A stretch of DNA of 64,000 nucleotides from Achatina immaculata (lineage: Eukaryota; Mollusca; Gastropoda; Stylommatophora; Achatinidae): the NCBI GenBank assembly GCA_009760885.1, contig CM019717.1, positions 52,041,366 through 52,105,365 of the forward strand, read 5' to 3'. The notes beneath the pieces were generated by a model, which saw only the letters and a list, made by a program, of their open reading frames with translations, was not told the origin of the DNA and made no database searches. Of this stretch, positions 45,010-56,692 are shown piece after piece; within the stretch, counting starts at the first letter, position 1, and the number at the start of each line of letters is the position of its first letter. A program made the position numbers and the translations under genes.

Positions 45010-45027
45010 ATTGCTAATACTGTAACG

Positions 45028-46053
45028 TCATTTTTCTTTGCCAATGTTCATTTTTTCACTGAAAATTTCATGGAAAGTTTCCCTGTATTTCGAGCTCATT
45101 TTATAATACAGAATGATGTTAATACTGGAGTTTATCACTTGAAACGACACAGCTACAGACCACACTGCGATAAATATGTTGACATACACGCCCTTGATGC
45201 TGAATTCTGATCCAACAATAAAGGTTGTCATGGCAATAACTGCACCAGGCGTGTAGCAGACGATGAGGATAATGGCTATCAACACGATCATTTTCATTGT
45301 CTTCCGGTCTCGGTTAGGCATTTCGCCAATTCTATCGAAACCGGAAGTGGCCGATATACGCCATTTCGAAGTCTGTCTTAGTCTGGTAACCAAAACTGAC
45401 GTGAAAATGATCACTGCTGCAAAAGAACCCATGCCAAATAAGGAGTGAAGAACGTATACTATTCCTTCAACACTGAGTCTGTTGCTAGTAAAGGATAGCG
45501 ATAGGCAAGTTTTGTTTACTGTTAGTAAAAAATTCCAACCCAAGTATGAAGTGGCGTATTCTGGAACGAGGGTCATTAGATTAAGCAGGTAGAGCAAGCA
45601 GATAACCAGTGTTGTTATTTTTGGTGTAATAATTTCCTTCACTTTCAGTGGTAGTGCTATGCAGAGATACCTTTCAGCTGTTATGTAACTAGTGATGTAG
45701 CTCGTAATTCGTCCGAAACAAGCATGTGGCCACGCTCCTGACAGATACATCACTTCAGCCGGGATCCAATGGGCATCAGTAGTAATAATCAGAGGATTCA
45801 TGCAAACAGAGATCCACTCCAAAGCGATGATGCAACAGAGGTCGGATATGGCAAGTCCAAAAAAACATATATTTACAGTATTACTGAATCCTTGGTTGTA
45901 GAATATGATAATGTTGATGACGTTTCCTACAATACCCAAAACACCAATAAAGCTGCTTATAACCACAAAATTAGTCACTTCAAATATGAACCTTCCACTG
46001 TCACTCAGAACATGTATATCACTCTCTACATGCGTGTCGCCTTTAGTATCCAT
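45028..46053 (-). CDS. Class A (rhodopsin-like) orphan GPCR, gastropod chemosensory-receptor type, single exon
   Basis: Intact 341-aa open frame with seven predicted membrane spans and no introns. Visible landmarks: GNVIN in TM1, ISDL in TM2, a Cys before TM3 (HACFGR), ERYLCIALPLKVK at the end of TM3 in place of DRY, an NKT glycosylation site in extracellular loop 2, CYTPG in TM6 where many class A receptors have CWxP, and NSSINIILYY in TM7 replacing NPxxY. A short C-tail follows (SSKYRETFHEIF). The ERYLCI..PLKV and N...NI..YY pattern is, from memory, like the large lineage-specific chemosensory receptor families of sea hares and snails; ligand unknown. No second receptor copy is seen in the window. 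The stop lies 18 bp from a long ACT microsatellite, so the 3' UTR would begin with AGT repeats. Intact frame and conserved landmarks argue for a functional gene. Confidence 0.88.
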   Translation of the reverse strand: MDTKGDTHVESDIHVLSDSGRFIFEVTNFVVISSFIGVLGIVGNVINIIIFYNQGFSNTVNICFFGLAISDLCCIIALEWISVCMNPLIITTDAHWIPAEVMYLSGAWPHACFGRITSYITSYITAERYLCIALPLKVKEIITPKITTLVICLLYLLNLMTLVPEYATSYLGWNFLLTVNKTCLSLSFTSNRLSVEGIVYVLHSLFGMGSFAAVIIFTSVLVTRLRQTSKWRISATSGFDRIGEMPNRDRKTMKMIVLIAIILIVCYTPGAVIAMTTFIVGSEFSIKGVYVNIFIAVWSVAVSFQVINSSINIILYYKMSSKYRETFHEIFSEKMNIGKEK

Positions 46054-47955
46054 TGGTGGCTTTTGGGACCTCGCTCAGATTTTTTCACCGTTGTTCACAA
46101 TGTTCAGGTGTTCACTTTTTAAAAATCGCCTGGACAAATGTTTGTATTTGGAAGCTGTGCGAAGGCTTCCTAACAAAGATTAGTCTTGCAGAGCGCAGTA
46201 ATGCCAGCGTTCGCTTGATTTGAATGTCTCTAACAATGAGACCACCAGTGGAGTCCATAGCTACAAAACAAGTTCTCAGATCTGTGAGATATGACAGTGC
46301 TACAACTTAGATCAGTTATTCTGCATGCTTACAGACTCTTAATGGACAAAAAAGGTATGCTATACTCAGATTATGATCGCGACGACAATGATGGCGTTGT
46401 AATGCACTGATGACGAGGTGTACTTCTTACTATTTTTGAAAACGTGCAGTCACTTTTTCGACTAGTGAATTACGATTTCTCATAATGCGGTAGTGCTATC
46501 TGCAGTGACTTTTACACCTAGTGAGGTACTATTTTTTTAAAAAATGGGATAGCACTATTTGCAGTAACCTTTCCGATAAGTGAGGATTTTTTTTTCTATT
46601 TTATTGTGATAGTATTGTATGCAGTGGCTTTCCGTACTTTGTGAAGAAGAAACTGATATCCCATGAACGTTTCGCCACAACAAAGGAGCACGTTGATACC
46701 CCAACAGGCAAATTGCCAGAACACAATAACCTGTTTTCAAAGCCCACGGCAGAAGCAGTATCTGGTCTTGATCATCTTTGTTTCGCCTGTCTTAGTGACA
46801 TCAATGTAAAGCAGGACGTAGCAGATCTTAAAATATATCATAAAACAATTCAATATTTTAGAAGAAAAATTATTTTCGCTTAAACTTGTAATTGTCGAAT
46901 TAAACTGCCTTGAAGAGATGGAGAACAATATCTGTGTTGTGCCCAGATATAAAACATTTCCACAATGTGGCTGTTATCTCAGCACGTGAGGCGTTTCTTC
47001 AAAGATTTATTTCCGCGTAAGGAAGCCTCAGTATATGCTGTATGAAAACAAAAGGGCTTTCACAGTGAAATCTTATTGTATGATATAAAGATTAAACAAA
47101 ATTTTAAAAGAGAAGATTAAAAGGATGAACAGGAAAAGAAAACGAAACTGAATCTGCTTATGTGTACATTGTATATCCGATTTCCTCCCTCAGATTCCCG
47201 TCTTTATATGTGTTTATGTGTACATGAGCAACTGTTTGTCTGCGTCCGTGCATTTTTCTTAAAGGCTTTTGTTAAGAAATGACAACATGAAGAAATCGTA
47301 TAAGTACATATTTATTCATTATGTGATGATTGCTCTCATGATAATATAGTTTGAATGTTAACATCCTCAGACAGGAAAACAATGATGAGACCCTGGGAAA
47401 TTCTAACTACAGCCATGTATCACTTTCCTGGCTGTGACGGACTAGAAAAATTTTTTACAAAATTCTTCAGCTATCATTCTGTAGTAAATAACATACCCAG
47501 ATACAAGAAAGTCACTGTTTTGTGTGACGAATGAGACTGAAAAAGAATTATCGATAAATAATTGCCGTCTACGTTAAATGTCAGGCAAAAATCCCCTTGT
47601 TAAACTCAGAAGCAAAATCTACTTCACTATTACATTTATTAAACTCGAAAAAACATGTCATTCTTCCTGTAACATTGTCAGGCACAGATTTTTAAGTTTT
47701 ATGGAAATAAGATATGGTCAGTTTTCTTCAAATTCGGATGAATCATTGTGTAGTTTTTCTTTGTCTTTCTTTGACAGTGCAGTTAAAATTTGGATTCAAT
47801 TGATTTTACGAGAAAGATTTCATGCACATAAAAGACTTGTAACTTTTTTCACTGCCGACATCATCTAAAGCCATGAACATCTCCACTTTGTCTGGTCCTG
47901 GTGCTTTTTTGCCTCTCATCTGAGTTCATTTTTAGCCTCCTGAAAATGAAATGAA
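46054..47955. other. No gene recognised upstream of the GPCR
   Basis: About 1.9 kb with no recognisable coding or repeat family. It would hold the GPCR promoter and any 5' non-coding exon. Confidence 0.45.
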
Positions 47956-47959
47956 AATT

Positions 47960-48125
47960 GGTAGTTCTTAAACATTACTGGTTATATTGAATTGTTCATA
48001 TTTTTCTTAAATATTACTGCTTATACTGCATTGTTCACTTAAATATTATTGCCTATACTGAATTGCTCTTATGTTTCTTAAACATTATTGCCTATACTGA
48101 ATTGCTCATATATTTCTTAAATATT
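47960..48125. repeat. 39-bp satellite, block 1
   Basis: Four degenerate copies of CTTATACTGAATTGTTCATA followed by TCTTTCTTAAATATTA. Interrupted on the right by a TA run and the RTE-B insertion. Confidence 0.9.
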
Positions 48126-48147
48126 ATATATATATATATACATATAT

Positions 48148-48211
<64 letters not shown>
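48126..48211. repeat. (TA)n run at RTE-B insertion site
   Basis: Alternating TA with few interruptions, directly abutting the RTE-B 3' end; a second TA run (51367-51392) abuts its 5' end. Confidence 0.92.
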
Positions 48212-51200
48212 CTGAACCTTAAGTGCCCAGGGCACATGGGGTTTCCGCAAGAGTTTTCCACAAATGCCTGTCCTTCGCCTTTTTTTCTGCTCTTGCCCAG
48301 GTGAGCCCTCTATTGCTCAACATCCTTTCTGTTGTTCTTCTCTATGTCTCTTTTGGTCTACCCTTACTTCTGTTCCTCTGTGGTGTCCATCTTAGTGCTA
48401 TTTTTGGTAGTGAGTTGTCAGTCATTCGGAGCACATGTCCCAACCATCGCCAGCGTCTTTCCTCAATAATTGTTGTCAGTGGCTTCATCTGCATTTCTGC
48501 CAATAAGATGTTATTTCTTATGGTGTTTGGCAAAAATATTTTTTTAATTCTTCGTAAACATTTAGTCTGGAAAGAATTCAACTTGTTTCCTATGGTTTTG
48601 GTGATTTTCCAGCATTCACTTCCATAGAGTAGTACACTTAGAACATTACTCTTAAATATCCTAATTTTCATATTTATGCTTAGTTTTTTTTATTTCCATA
48701 TAGTCTGCAGCACCGCAAAAGCCTGGTTTGCTCTAGTAAGTCTGCTGTTGATGTCCTCTGTGCTGTCTCCATTTTCTACTACTCTACTGCCAAGGTATAC
48801 AAATTCGTTGACCTCCTCCACTAACTCGCTATCTACTCTGAGTACATTTCTGTTGTTCACATTTTGCTTCATTAACTTTGTCTTTCCTACGTTGATCTTT
48901 AGTCCTATGTTGTTTGCATTCTGAGTTAGCTTGTTTATTTTATTTTGCATATCTTTGTGACTACTTGATAATAGACAAATGTCGTCCGCAAAGTCAAGGT
49001 CCTCCAGCACTGTGTTAAGGGTCCATTGTAATCCTCTGTGTTTGTCTGATGTTGCCTCCTTCATTAACCAGTCTACTGCCAAGATAAATAATGTTGGTGA
49101 TAGTACACATCCTTGTTTCACTCCTGTTTGTACTCTAAAGCTGCTGGAGGTATGTTCTCCACAGATCACTTTGCACTGAAAACCCTCGTATAGGGCTTTG
49201 ATTACATTTACTATCTTATGGGGGAGGCCATGCCATCTTAGGATTTTCCACAGTGCATCTCTGTTGACACTGTCAAAGGCTTTCTCAAAATCTGTAAACA
49301 ATGCATATGTTGTGCTATGCCACTCATTTGCCTGTTCTAATATTTGTCTAAGTACAAATATGTGGTCTATGCATGATCTTCCTTTCCTAAATCCTGCCTG
49401 CTCTTTCCGAAGTGTGTCCTCAAGTGTTGGTACAATTCTGTTAATGATTATTCTGTAAAATACTTTACTGGTGAGTGACAGTAAGGTAATACCTCTCCAG
49501 TTCCCGCAATCTCTGAGGTCACCCTTCTTTGGTAGTTTTACTATAAGCCCAGTTTTCCACTCCTCTTGGGCTTTTTCTAGATCCCAAATTTGTTGTAATA
49601 TCCGGCAAAGTTGTTTTGGTGTTTCTGTTTCTTCTGCTTTCAACATCTCAGCAGTCATTTCATCTTCACCTGGTGCGCTGTCTGATTTTAGCTTCTTTAT
49701 CGCCTCCTTTACTTCACTTATTGTTATTGGTCCTGTATTGATGTTTAGTTCCGTTTTTGCTTCAGGTATGTCTATTGTTTGTGCTGCTTGTGTTCTGTTT
49801 AGTAGGGTGTTAAAGTGTTCCCTCCATCTTTCAATTTTTTCTCTTTCTCCACTGACCAGTTGTCCATTTTGTGTCCTTACTGCACTTTCACATCTTGTGT
49901 TGAAGTTACCTGTCATCTGCTTTGTGATTTTATATATGGTTTTCATATCATTTGTATATGGTGCTTTCTCTGCTGCTTCTGCTAAGTTGTCATAGTATTG
50001 ACGTTTATCTTGACGGGATGATTCCTTCACTTCTTTGTCTTTTTGTGCATAATTACTTAAAACTTGTTCTTTAAGCCGTTGTGATTTGGTGTTCAGTAAT
50101 TTTTTCTTGATTTCTTTTCTTTGCTCTATCTTTTCCCATGTGGTCTTGCTTATCCATTTCTCTTTTCTCCTTTTCCGATCTCCTAGCACCTCTTTTGCTG
50201 TTTCCTGTAGTGTTTTATTGAACTCTAGTATGGACATTTCTGCTTCGTCTTGTAGGACACTGAAGTGGTTCTTAAGCACTATTGAGAATTCATTTCTTGT
50301 TTGCTGGTCTTTCAGTTTTCTTGTATCAAAACGTATCTTTCTGTGTTCTCCGATTTTGGCTTTCTTTAATTTTAGTTTTATTTTTGCTACCAGAAAGTTG
50401 TGATCACTTCCTACATCTGCTCCTTTCCTTGCTCGTACATCTTGTAGCGACCGTTTCCACTTGTTGTTTATTAGTATGTGATCGATTTGGTTTTCTGTGG
50501 TTTTATCTGGGGACCTCCAAGTCACTTTATGGATGTTTTTATGTTGGAAAAGTGTCCCTCCAATGGTCTTCATGTTTTCTTCACAGAAACTGCACAGTTT
50601 TTCTCCATTTTCATTTATTTCTCCAATTCCTTCTCTTCCCGTGATTCTTCTTCTATCTTCATTTCCTTCACCTACTTTTGCATTGAAGTCGCCCAAGATG
50701 AGTAGCATATCATGCTTGGGTATTGTTTCTACTGTGGCTTGGAGGCTGTTGTAAAAGTCTTCTTTTAATTCCTCTTCAGCTGCTTCTGTTGGTGCATAAC
50801 AAGCTATAATAGCTTCGGGAATCTTGAGTTGAACCGTGCATATAATAATCTCTCATTTATTGGGGTCCATTTCAGCAGTGCTCTTGATGCTTCTTTTGTT
50901 ATAATCAATACTACTCCTCCTTCATGAAGATCTTCTTTACCTGATCATATTATTGTATCTTCTGTGTGCTGTGTTGTTAATTTCCTTCTGCCTTGTCCTG
51001 TCCATCTTGCTTCTTGTATTCCTAGTATGTTTAGTTTGTATCTGTGCATTTCCTTGATGGTTTGTGCTAGTTTTCCAGTCTGGTTTAGTGTTCTTACATT
51101 CCAGCTGCCTATTTGCATCTTGTGTTTAGGTTCCAGGAGGTCTGCAGTCAGGCTGGGGACTTCCAGTGGCTGGCTTTCATCCACAACCTTCATGGGCTCA

Positions 51201-51366
51201 GTTTCCTGATAAGCATTTCTCCTTCCACCTGCATTTGTTTTTTCCCTTGCTTCTGTTTCTGTAGCAGTCTGATGGTTTTTTTTACCAGATAGGGTTGCTG
51301 GCCCTATGCCGAACCCTCCTTAGTCGCCTTTTACGATCATGCGTGGTCGGGTACAGTGGTCCTATT
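48212..51366 (-). mobile_element. RTE-B retrotransposon, near full length (about 3.15 kb)
   Basis: The 5' end (right) carries a short leader with CGTAAAAGGCGACTAAGGAG, then the endonuclease: SWNVRTLNQ, GIQEARWTG, CYAPTEAAEEE, ILGDFNAKVGEG, TWRSPDKTTENQIDHIL and GSDHNF. A 672-codon frame (50708-48690) continues through the [56 protein letters not shown] and [11 protein letters not shown], the catalytic FADD. The C-terminal domain follows after a frameshift near 48680. Lesions: a stop near 50945, a frameshift near 50840, the 48680 frameshift and a TAG near the end. Length and domain order fit the RTE clade; most intact element here. Confidence 0.94.
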
Positions 51367-51394
51367 CATATATATATATATATATATAATATAA

Positions 51395-51567
51395 ATTGCT
51401 TATACTGGATTATTCACTTAAATATTACTGCCTATACTGAATTGCTCATATGTTTCTTAAACATTATTGCGTATACTGAATTGTTCATATCTTTCTTAAA
51501 TATTACTGCTTATACTGAATTGCCCGTATCTTTCTTAAATATTAATGCTTATACCGAATTGTTCATA
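51395..51567. repeat. 39-bp satellite, block 2
   Basis: About four copies of the same unit, continuing block 1 beyond the RTE-B insertion and broken again by a SINE. Confidence 0.9.
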
Positions 51568-51869
51568 AAAAGGTGAAAAGCTAAAACTGCCGTTTACATG
51601 CCATTGAGCCACATTGGGGATGCGGTATTAGCCCCATATTTTCACAACCTTCGGCACATGCAAGTGTCATGTGGTCAGTATCAAATCTGGCCGCATTTAC
51701 CTTCCAAGATTTCTCTGGTACCCATTTTTAGAGGCTGGGTCGACTTGGAGCCATTTTTTTTGGGTGTGTACCAGAAATATCCCACTGCTGGGACTGAACC
51801 TAGTACCACCGGATTGGGTTCAGTCCCAACAATCCGGTGGTACCGGGTTCACATTTGAACTGTCATAAT
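51568..51869 (-). mobile_element. SINE-1 copy inside the satellite, with palindromic head
   Basis: The minus strand shows AAAATGGGTACCAGAGAAAT, GGCCAGATTTGATACTGACC and the tail TTTTCACCTTTTT. GAATTGTTCATA, part of the satellite unit, flanks it at 51556-51567 and 51870-51881. The head region contains a perfect 14-bp inverted repeat (GTACCACCGGATTG and its complement). Confidence 0.85.
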
Positions 51870-52245
51870 GAATTGTTCATATCTTTCTTAAATATTAGCT
51901 CTTATACTGAATTGTTCATATCTTTCTTAAATATTAGTTCTTATACTGAATTGTTCATATCTTTCTTAAATATTAGTTCTTATACTGAATTGTTCATATC
52001 TTTCTTAAATATTAGCTCTTATACTGAATTGTTCATATCTTTCTTAAATATTAGCTCTTATACTGAATTGTTCATATCTTTCTTAAATATTAGTTCTTAT
52101 ACTGAATTGTTCATATCTTTTTTAAATATTAGTTCTTATATTGAAGTGTTCATATCTTTCTTAAATATTACTGCTTATACTGAATTGTTCATATCATTCT
52201 TAAATATTAGCTCTTATATTGAATTGTTTATGTCACTGATAATTC
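51870..52245. repeat. 39-bp satellite, block 3
   Basis: Nine or so highly similar copies. Because 39 is a multiple of 3 the array stays open as a 13-aa repeat (SYTELFISFLNIS); no sign that it is a gene. Confidence 0.93.
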
Positions 52246-53371
52246 TGTGCATCATTTCGATATTATGACCAGCTCCTCATTATTTTCTTTCTTTCTTTAA
52301 ACATTTCTTTTATTTTCTTCTTCTTCTTTTTCCTTTTTTTAAAAGAACCTGCTGATTTATTCCCACCCACCCCCCCCCCCCCCCCAATCCCGACAAAATT
52401 CGTTTATCTTTTCATGAAAGACTTCCAAATGAAGCCGCATTCTTTCTGTTTCACTATATTCTTCTAAAAACTTGTCTTTCTTCTTTTATTTGCGTCACGT
52501 TATTATTTATTCTTTAATCTTTTCACATATCACTTGATTTTTTGTGCATTCTTTTGTCTTTTTCCGTCAGTTGGAGGATATAATCTGTCACTCACTTTTT
52601 CTGTGCTTGTTTCAGTGCTTTTGGCACTGAGTCTCTAATACCTAGTAGGCTGTTACTTTGAATGTTTCCCATTTATCTCTCTCGTTTTGAAATACTATTT
52701 CAATCACTTTAGCAATCTGTTCTTGAGCTTTCTTTAATTACGAATAGAGCATTTCTAGAGCTTTCTGTTCACTGCAATGTAGTCCACATGGCTTGAGGGC
52801 TCTTGTCTGAACGTGTCCGGCGTGCTAGTATAGGAGTTACACGTGGCGGTATTTTAGAGTCAAGAAACCAAAAGCGTGTTAAAATCATGTAGGAAGTAAG
52901 TATCCAAAGAGTTGATCACCGTGGAAAGAGTCTCATAGCTTTTTCTAAGTAAATTAGTAACAGGAAACGTATAAAAGTCAGAAGTAATTGAAATGAGGAT
53001 CTTGTGGGAGATACTATAGATGAGATCTTGGGGGAAGGGGGAATAGATTAAAAAGAGAAATAGTGAGACATTAGTACGAGGGTCCAGCGCAAGTTAGAAT
53101 GTAAGTTTCCAGTTGGGTCCTAGTTAAAAATTCTAGAGAGAAGTCAAAATGAAGCGAGTGAAGTGGCACAAATGCCACGATGTAAGGTTGGTAGTTGTGT
53201 ATGTGTGTTTTTTTTTTTCAATATTTAACCTCGAGCATATCTGTTTGCCAAATCGTAAAATCTGGTTAGCGATTGAATATCGTAAGAGAGGCTGAAAGGA
53301 AAGAATAAAAAAGAGAGCACCAGCCACGCCTCAAAAGAAAACAAAGAAAACTCTTCAGCGGCATTACTGAC

Positions 53372-53427
<56 letters not shown>

Positions 53428-54715
53428 GACAGAGACAGAGAGGTGTTGTCTCACGTAGGCAGTATTTGGGTTGGAGATATTTCTGAGATGTGATACGCCA
53501 CACATGTCATGACACCCGGTACACATTTTTGCATAGCCGTGCCAGTAACTGCATTAATAAGTTTTGTCACTGAACCGTTTGCATCCTTACACACACTGCG
53601 ATATTCTGGATCAGAAATTCCTACATTTTTTCAGGTTGATTTACTACTTTGAAATTGAAATTTTCCAGTGTAACAATTATTTCTGTCTGTCTGCCTTGCT
53701 TAATATCACTAAGTTATAACAACTTTACCCATTCCCTGTTTGAGTTTTCTCCTGCTGGGGGCATGGGTCCGTAGTGTTAATATCGAGCCAAGAAGAGTGA
53801 AAAATGGTAAACCCGAGGACCGTAAAAGCCAAAATCAATGTTACTATCGGTGGGCTGACTGTATCGTTTTAACTAGTAGCACTCTGTAAATTATTGCCTA
53901 GTGTCGGTTAACGGTATTTCAGTTTTTGTTTGTTTGTATTTAACCGGTGTAATAGCATACATGGTATTAAATGTTTCTACAGTTGCCTCCCCTGGCATAG
54001 ATTGTGTTTATTACATGAAGAGTTAATGAGTGATTTCACCATGAATAATGAAGCGGGCTTCAAGCTATGTCGTTCCACGTGAAAGAAACGGTTGTTCTCA
54101 GAGACGCGAAATTTTGGAGCAGTTTATGTCTAACGCTGGGACAGTGAGCAGTTATGATGTCTTGACCCCTCTCGTGTTAATTGTTGTCCTTTCGTTATGG
54201 GGTGACTTGAGTCCAATAAAGAGACAAAGATGTTAATCTGTTTTTGTGTGTTTTGTGGGCAAATAAAGAGAGAGCTTCATTACAAGTGGCTCACCTCTTG
54301 AACTGTTTTCTCTCTCTGAATAGTCAATCTTATAATTATGTCAAATTTATAACTTGAATTTAGCTATCATGTCTCAAACCGTCCAATAATGATACTGTTC
54401 AGCTCAGTGTTTCTCACATGTTTTTTTTTCTAGTACATATTTTTGCCAGTAAAAAGTATATGGTCAATATTTGTGGAAAAAAGGAATAATGTAGGATTTC
54501 AGCTGAATCTTTGCATGAGACGGAAATTAGCAAAGATGATAAGAATTTTTTTTAAAATAGCTGCTGAAATTAGCGAAAATGATAAGAATTTTAAAAAATA
54601 GTTGCTGTGACAAGGCAAACCAGGGTCTTGTCTCCCTCCTCATATACCTTTCAGTGTTACAAAGGGCAAATATAATTCGTGTTAAGCCACGGCAGCTTGC
54701 TTCATATAGAGGGAT
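52246..54715. other. No gene recognised
   Basis: Intergenic; includes a C16 run near 52370 and a GA microsatellite at about 53371-53445. No coding similarity. Confidence 0.5.
53371..53445. repeat. (GA)n microsatellite
   Basis: About 75 bp of GA with a few CA variants; no retroelement end adjoins it, unlike the GA run at 28261. Confidence 0.95.
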
Positions 54716-54723
54716 ACTAAATA

Positions 54724-56190
54724 CTGTTCAAAAAGCGAAACGCAACAAATACGATGTTGCGATTTAAACTGAAGTTTGCTGGCAAGGGCAAATTGCCTGA
54801 AACGTTCACTTGGGCATCACTTTCACGTGCTGGCCTGAATTGTACTCAGCAGATCATTCATGAGCACAGAAAAGCGACGCTAGTAAAAACATAATTTTTG
54901 ACAATAACTCATGGCAGGTTCACGAGAATCCCGTGAAACTTACTGAACACAAAACTCATTGACCATGTTATTGAATGCCTATAAAAGATTGGCTCTCCTC
55001 GAATCAATTCATTTGAAAATTCATTGCGCAAGTATGACTCATCTCACTACAGAACAACGACTTGACGTTTACAGACTGGACAGTCACAAAGTGTAGTGGT
55101 CAGACAATTTAATGTGGTTAGAAGCACCATTAGTCGCCGATTTCAAAAAACTGATTCAGTTGCAGATGAGCCGCGCAGTAGAAGACCTATAGTCACAACT
55201 CCTGCCGAAGACCGCTTAATACGGCTGCGTCATCTCAGGAATATATTTACATCTGCGTCCTCAACAGTCGAGACAATGACAGCAGCTCGTCGTATTTCAG
55301 ATCAAACGGTCAGGAACCGGCTGCACAACGCTGGTCTTTGGGCTAGAAGACCCTATAGAGGTCCTGTTCTTACGGACCGGCATCGCCAGAGCCGACTGTA
55401 GTGGGTGAAACAGCATAGTCAATGGACCATTGCGAATGATTGGAGAAGGGTTTGGTTTAGTAATGAATCATTCTTTCTGCTCCAGCGACACGATAGACGG
55501 AGAAGTGTTTACCGCAGAGTCCATGAGCGCTACGTGCAGAACTGCGTGAATGAGGCTTCTTCAAATGGTGGTAGAGGTGTACTGGTGTGGGGGACCAAGT
55601 GACCTAGTGCGAATTGAAGGACGCCTGAATGTCCAGTGATACGTCACTGAAATTCTTCGTCCTCACATCCTTCCACTTCTGGCTGCACCAGGGTCGATTT
55701 TTCAGCAGGATAACGCTCGACCTCATGTGGCACAACCAGTTCTTCGCTGACAACAACGTCCAGACCATTCCGTGGCCATCCATTTCATCTGACATGACCC
55801 CAACAGAACACTTATAGGTTGAACTCAACAGACAATTCCGCCAGCGAGACGTGGCGCCAACCAATCTCCGACAGTTGTCTCTTGCACTGCGGGAAGAGTG
55901 GGCAGCCATCCCACAACAAAAGATCCAATGGCTAATCGGATACATGTCAAGGAGATGTCCTTCTCTGATACAGGCCAGAGAAGGCCGTACACCTTACTCA
56001 AACGGAGGCCTCAGTCACAAAGAATAAAAGTCCAAACCACATTTAATGAACATCATTTCATTGCTAAAGTCTTAAAGTTTCTTCATGCCAAGATTGAAAC
56101 ATTAATTCCTTAAAATAAAATGTTGATACAAGTTTGAAATTTGGTGTCCATTACGACTACAGTAGTGTTGCGCTTCTTTTTTTTGAACAG
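54724..56190 (+). mobile_element. Tc1-like DNA transposon, complete ends, dead transposase
   Basis: Terminal inverted repeats of about 24 bp start CTGTTCAAAAA and end with GCGCAACA-type bases, each flanked by TA (54722-54723, 56191-56192). The transposase is in several frames: MTHLTTEQRLDVYRLDSHKV from 55034, then VVRQFNVVRSTISRRF..RSRRPIVTTP, VRNRLHNAGLWARRP, then WFSNESFF, where the first catalytic Asp (SDES) is now Asn. FQQDNARPHVA (about 55700) and SSDMTPTEHL (55788) keep the second Asp and the Glu. Several stops and frameshifts. Confidence 0.92.
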
Positions 56191-56678
56191 TATAGATGCC
56201 AGTTATCTCCTGCGTCAGCTTCATGAATGAGCGGTCTCTCCCTGTGTTTTCTTTCATTGCTGTCACGGTAATCATTTGACTTGTTGTTCCTGGATGTAGT
56301 GTAATACCGGTGTTATTCAATCCTTGCCATGATGGTGTCATTGCTGAAAACAAAGTGAACTGTGAAAAGCATGAATCCTTTGCTTCGTTTGCTACATATT
56401 CACAGATTTCTGATATATTCCAACTCATAGCTGGACTGACTGGGGCTTTAAATAAATGAATTTAATTGCCTATTGCTAGTATTGTGGTGATTTTTACTGT
56501 GTAGAATCTGGAATACAGTATATCTTTATTTATTTGGACAATGCTCGGAAAATCCGATTAGAAAAGAGAATTATTAGGGCGAGAAAGATTCGCGTTCGTG
56601 CTCAAATACAAATGAACTTATCTACATGGAGACAAACAACTTTGTGTCTCTACAGCAAGTATAAAATCCACATTATTG
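56191..56678. other. No feature recognised
   Basis: Intergenic; nothing supportable on either strand. Confidence 0.45.
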
Positions 56679-56692
56679 ATTCTCTCCTAATT

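Noticed and set aside
44457..45210. Open frames of 101 and 239 codons rich in Tyr or Thr
   Set aside because: They are translations of the ACT microsatellite; no conserved domain and the opposite strand carries the real GPCR end.
48979..50754. Several plus-strand frames of 66-174 codons
   Set aside because: Antisense shadows of the RTE-B reverse transcriptase.
51837..52268. 143-codon frame of 13-residue repeats
   Set aside because: Arises because the 39-bp satellite unit is a multiple of three; no start context, signal or homology to support a gene.
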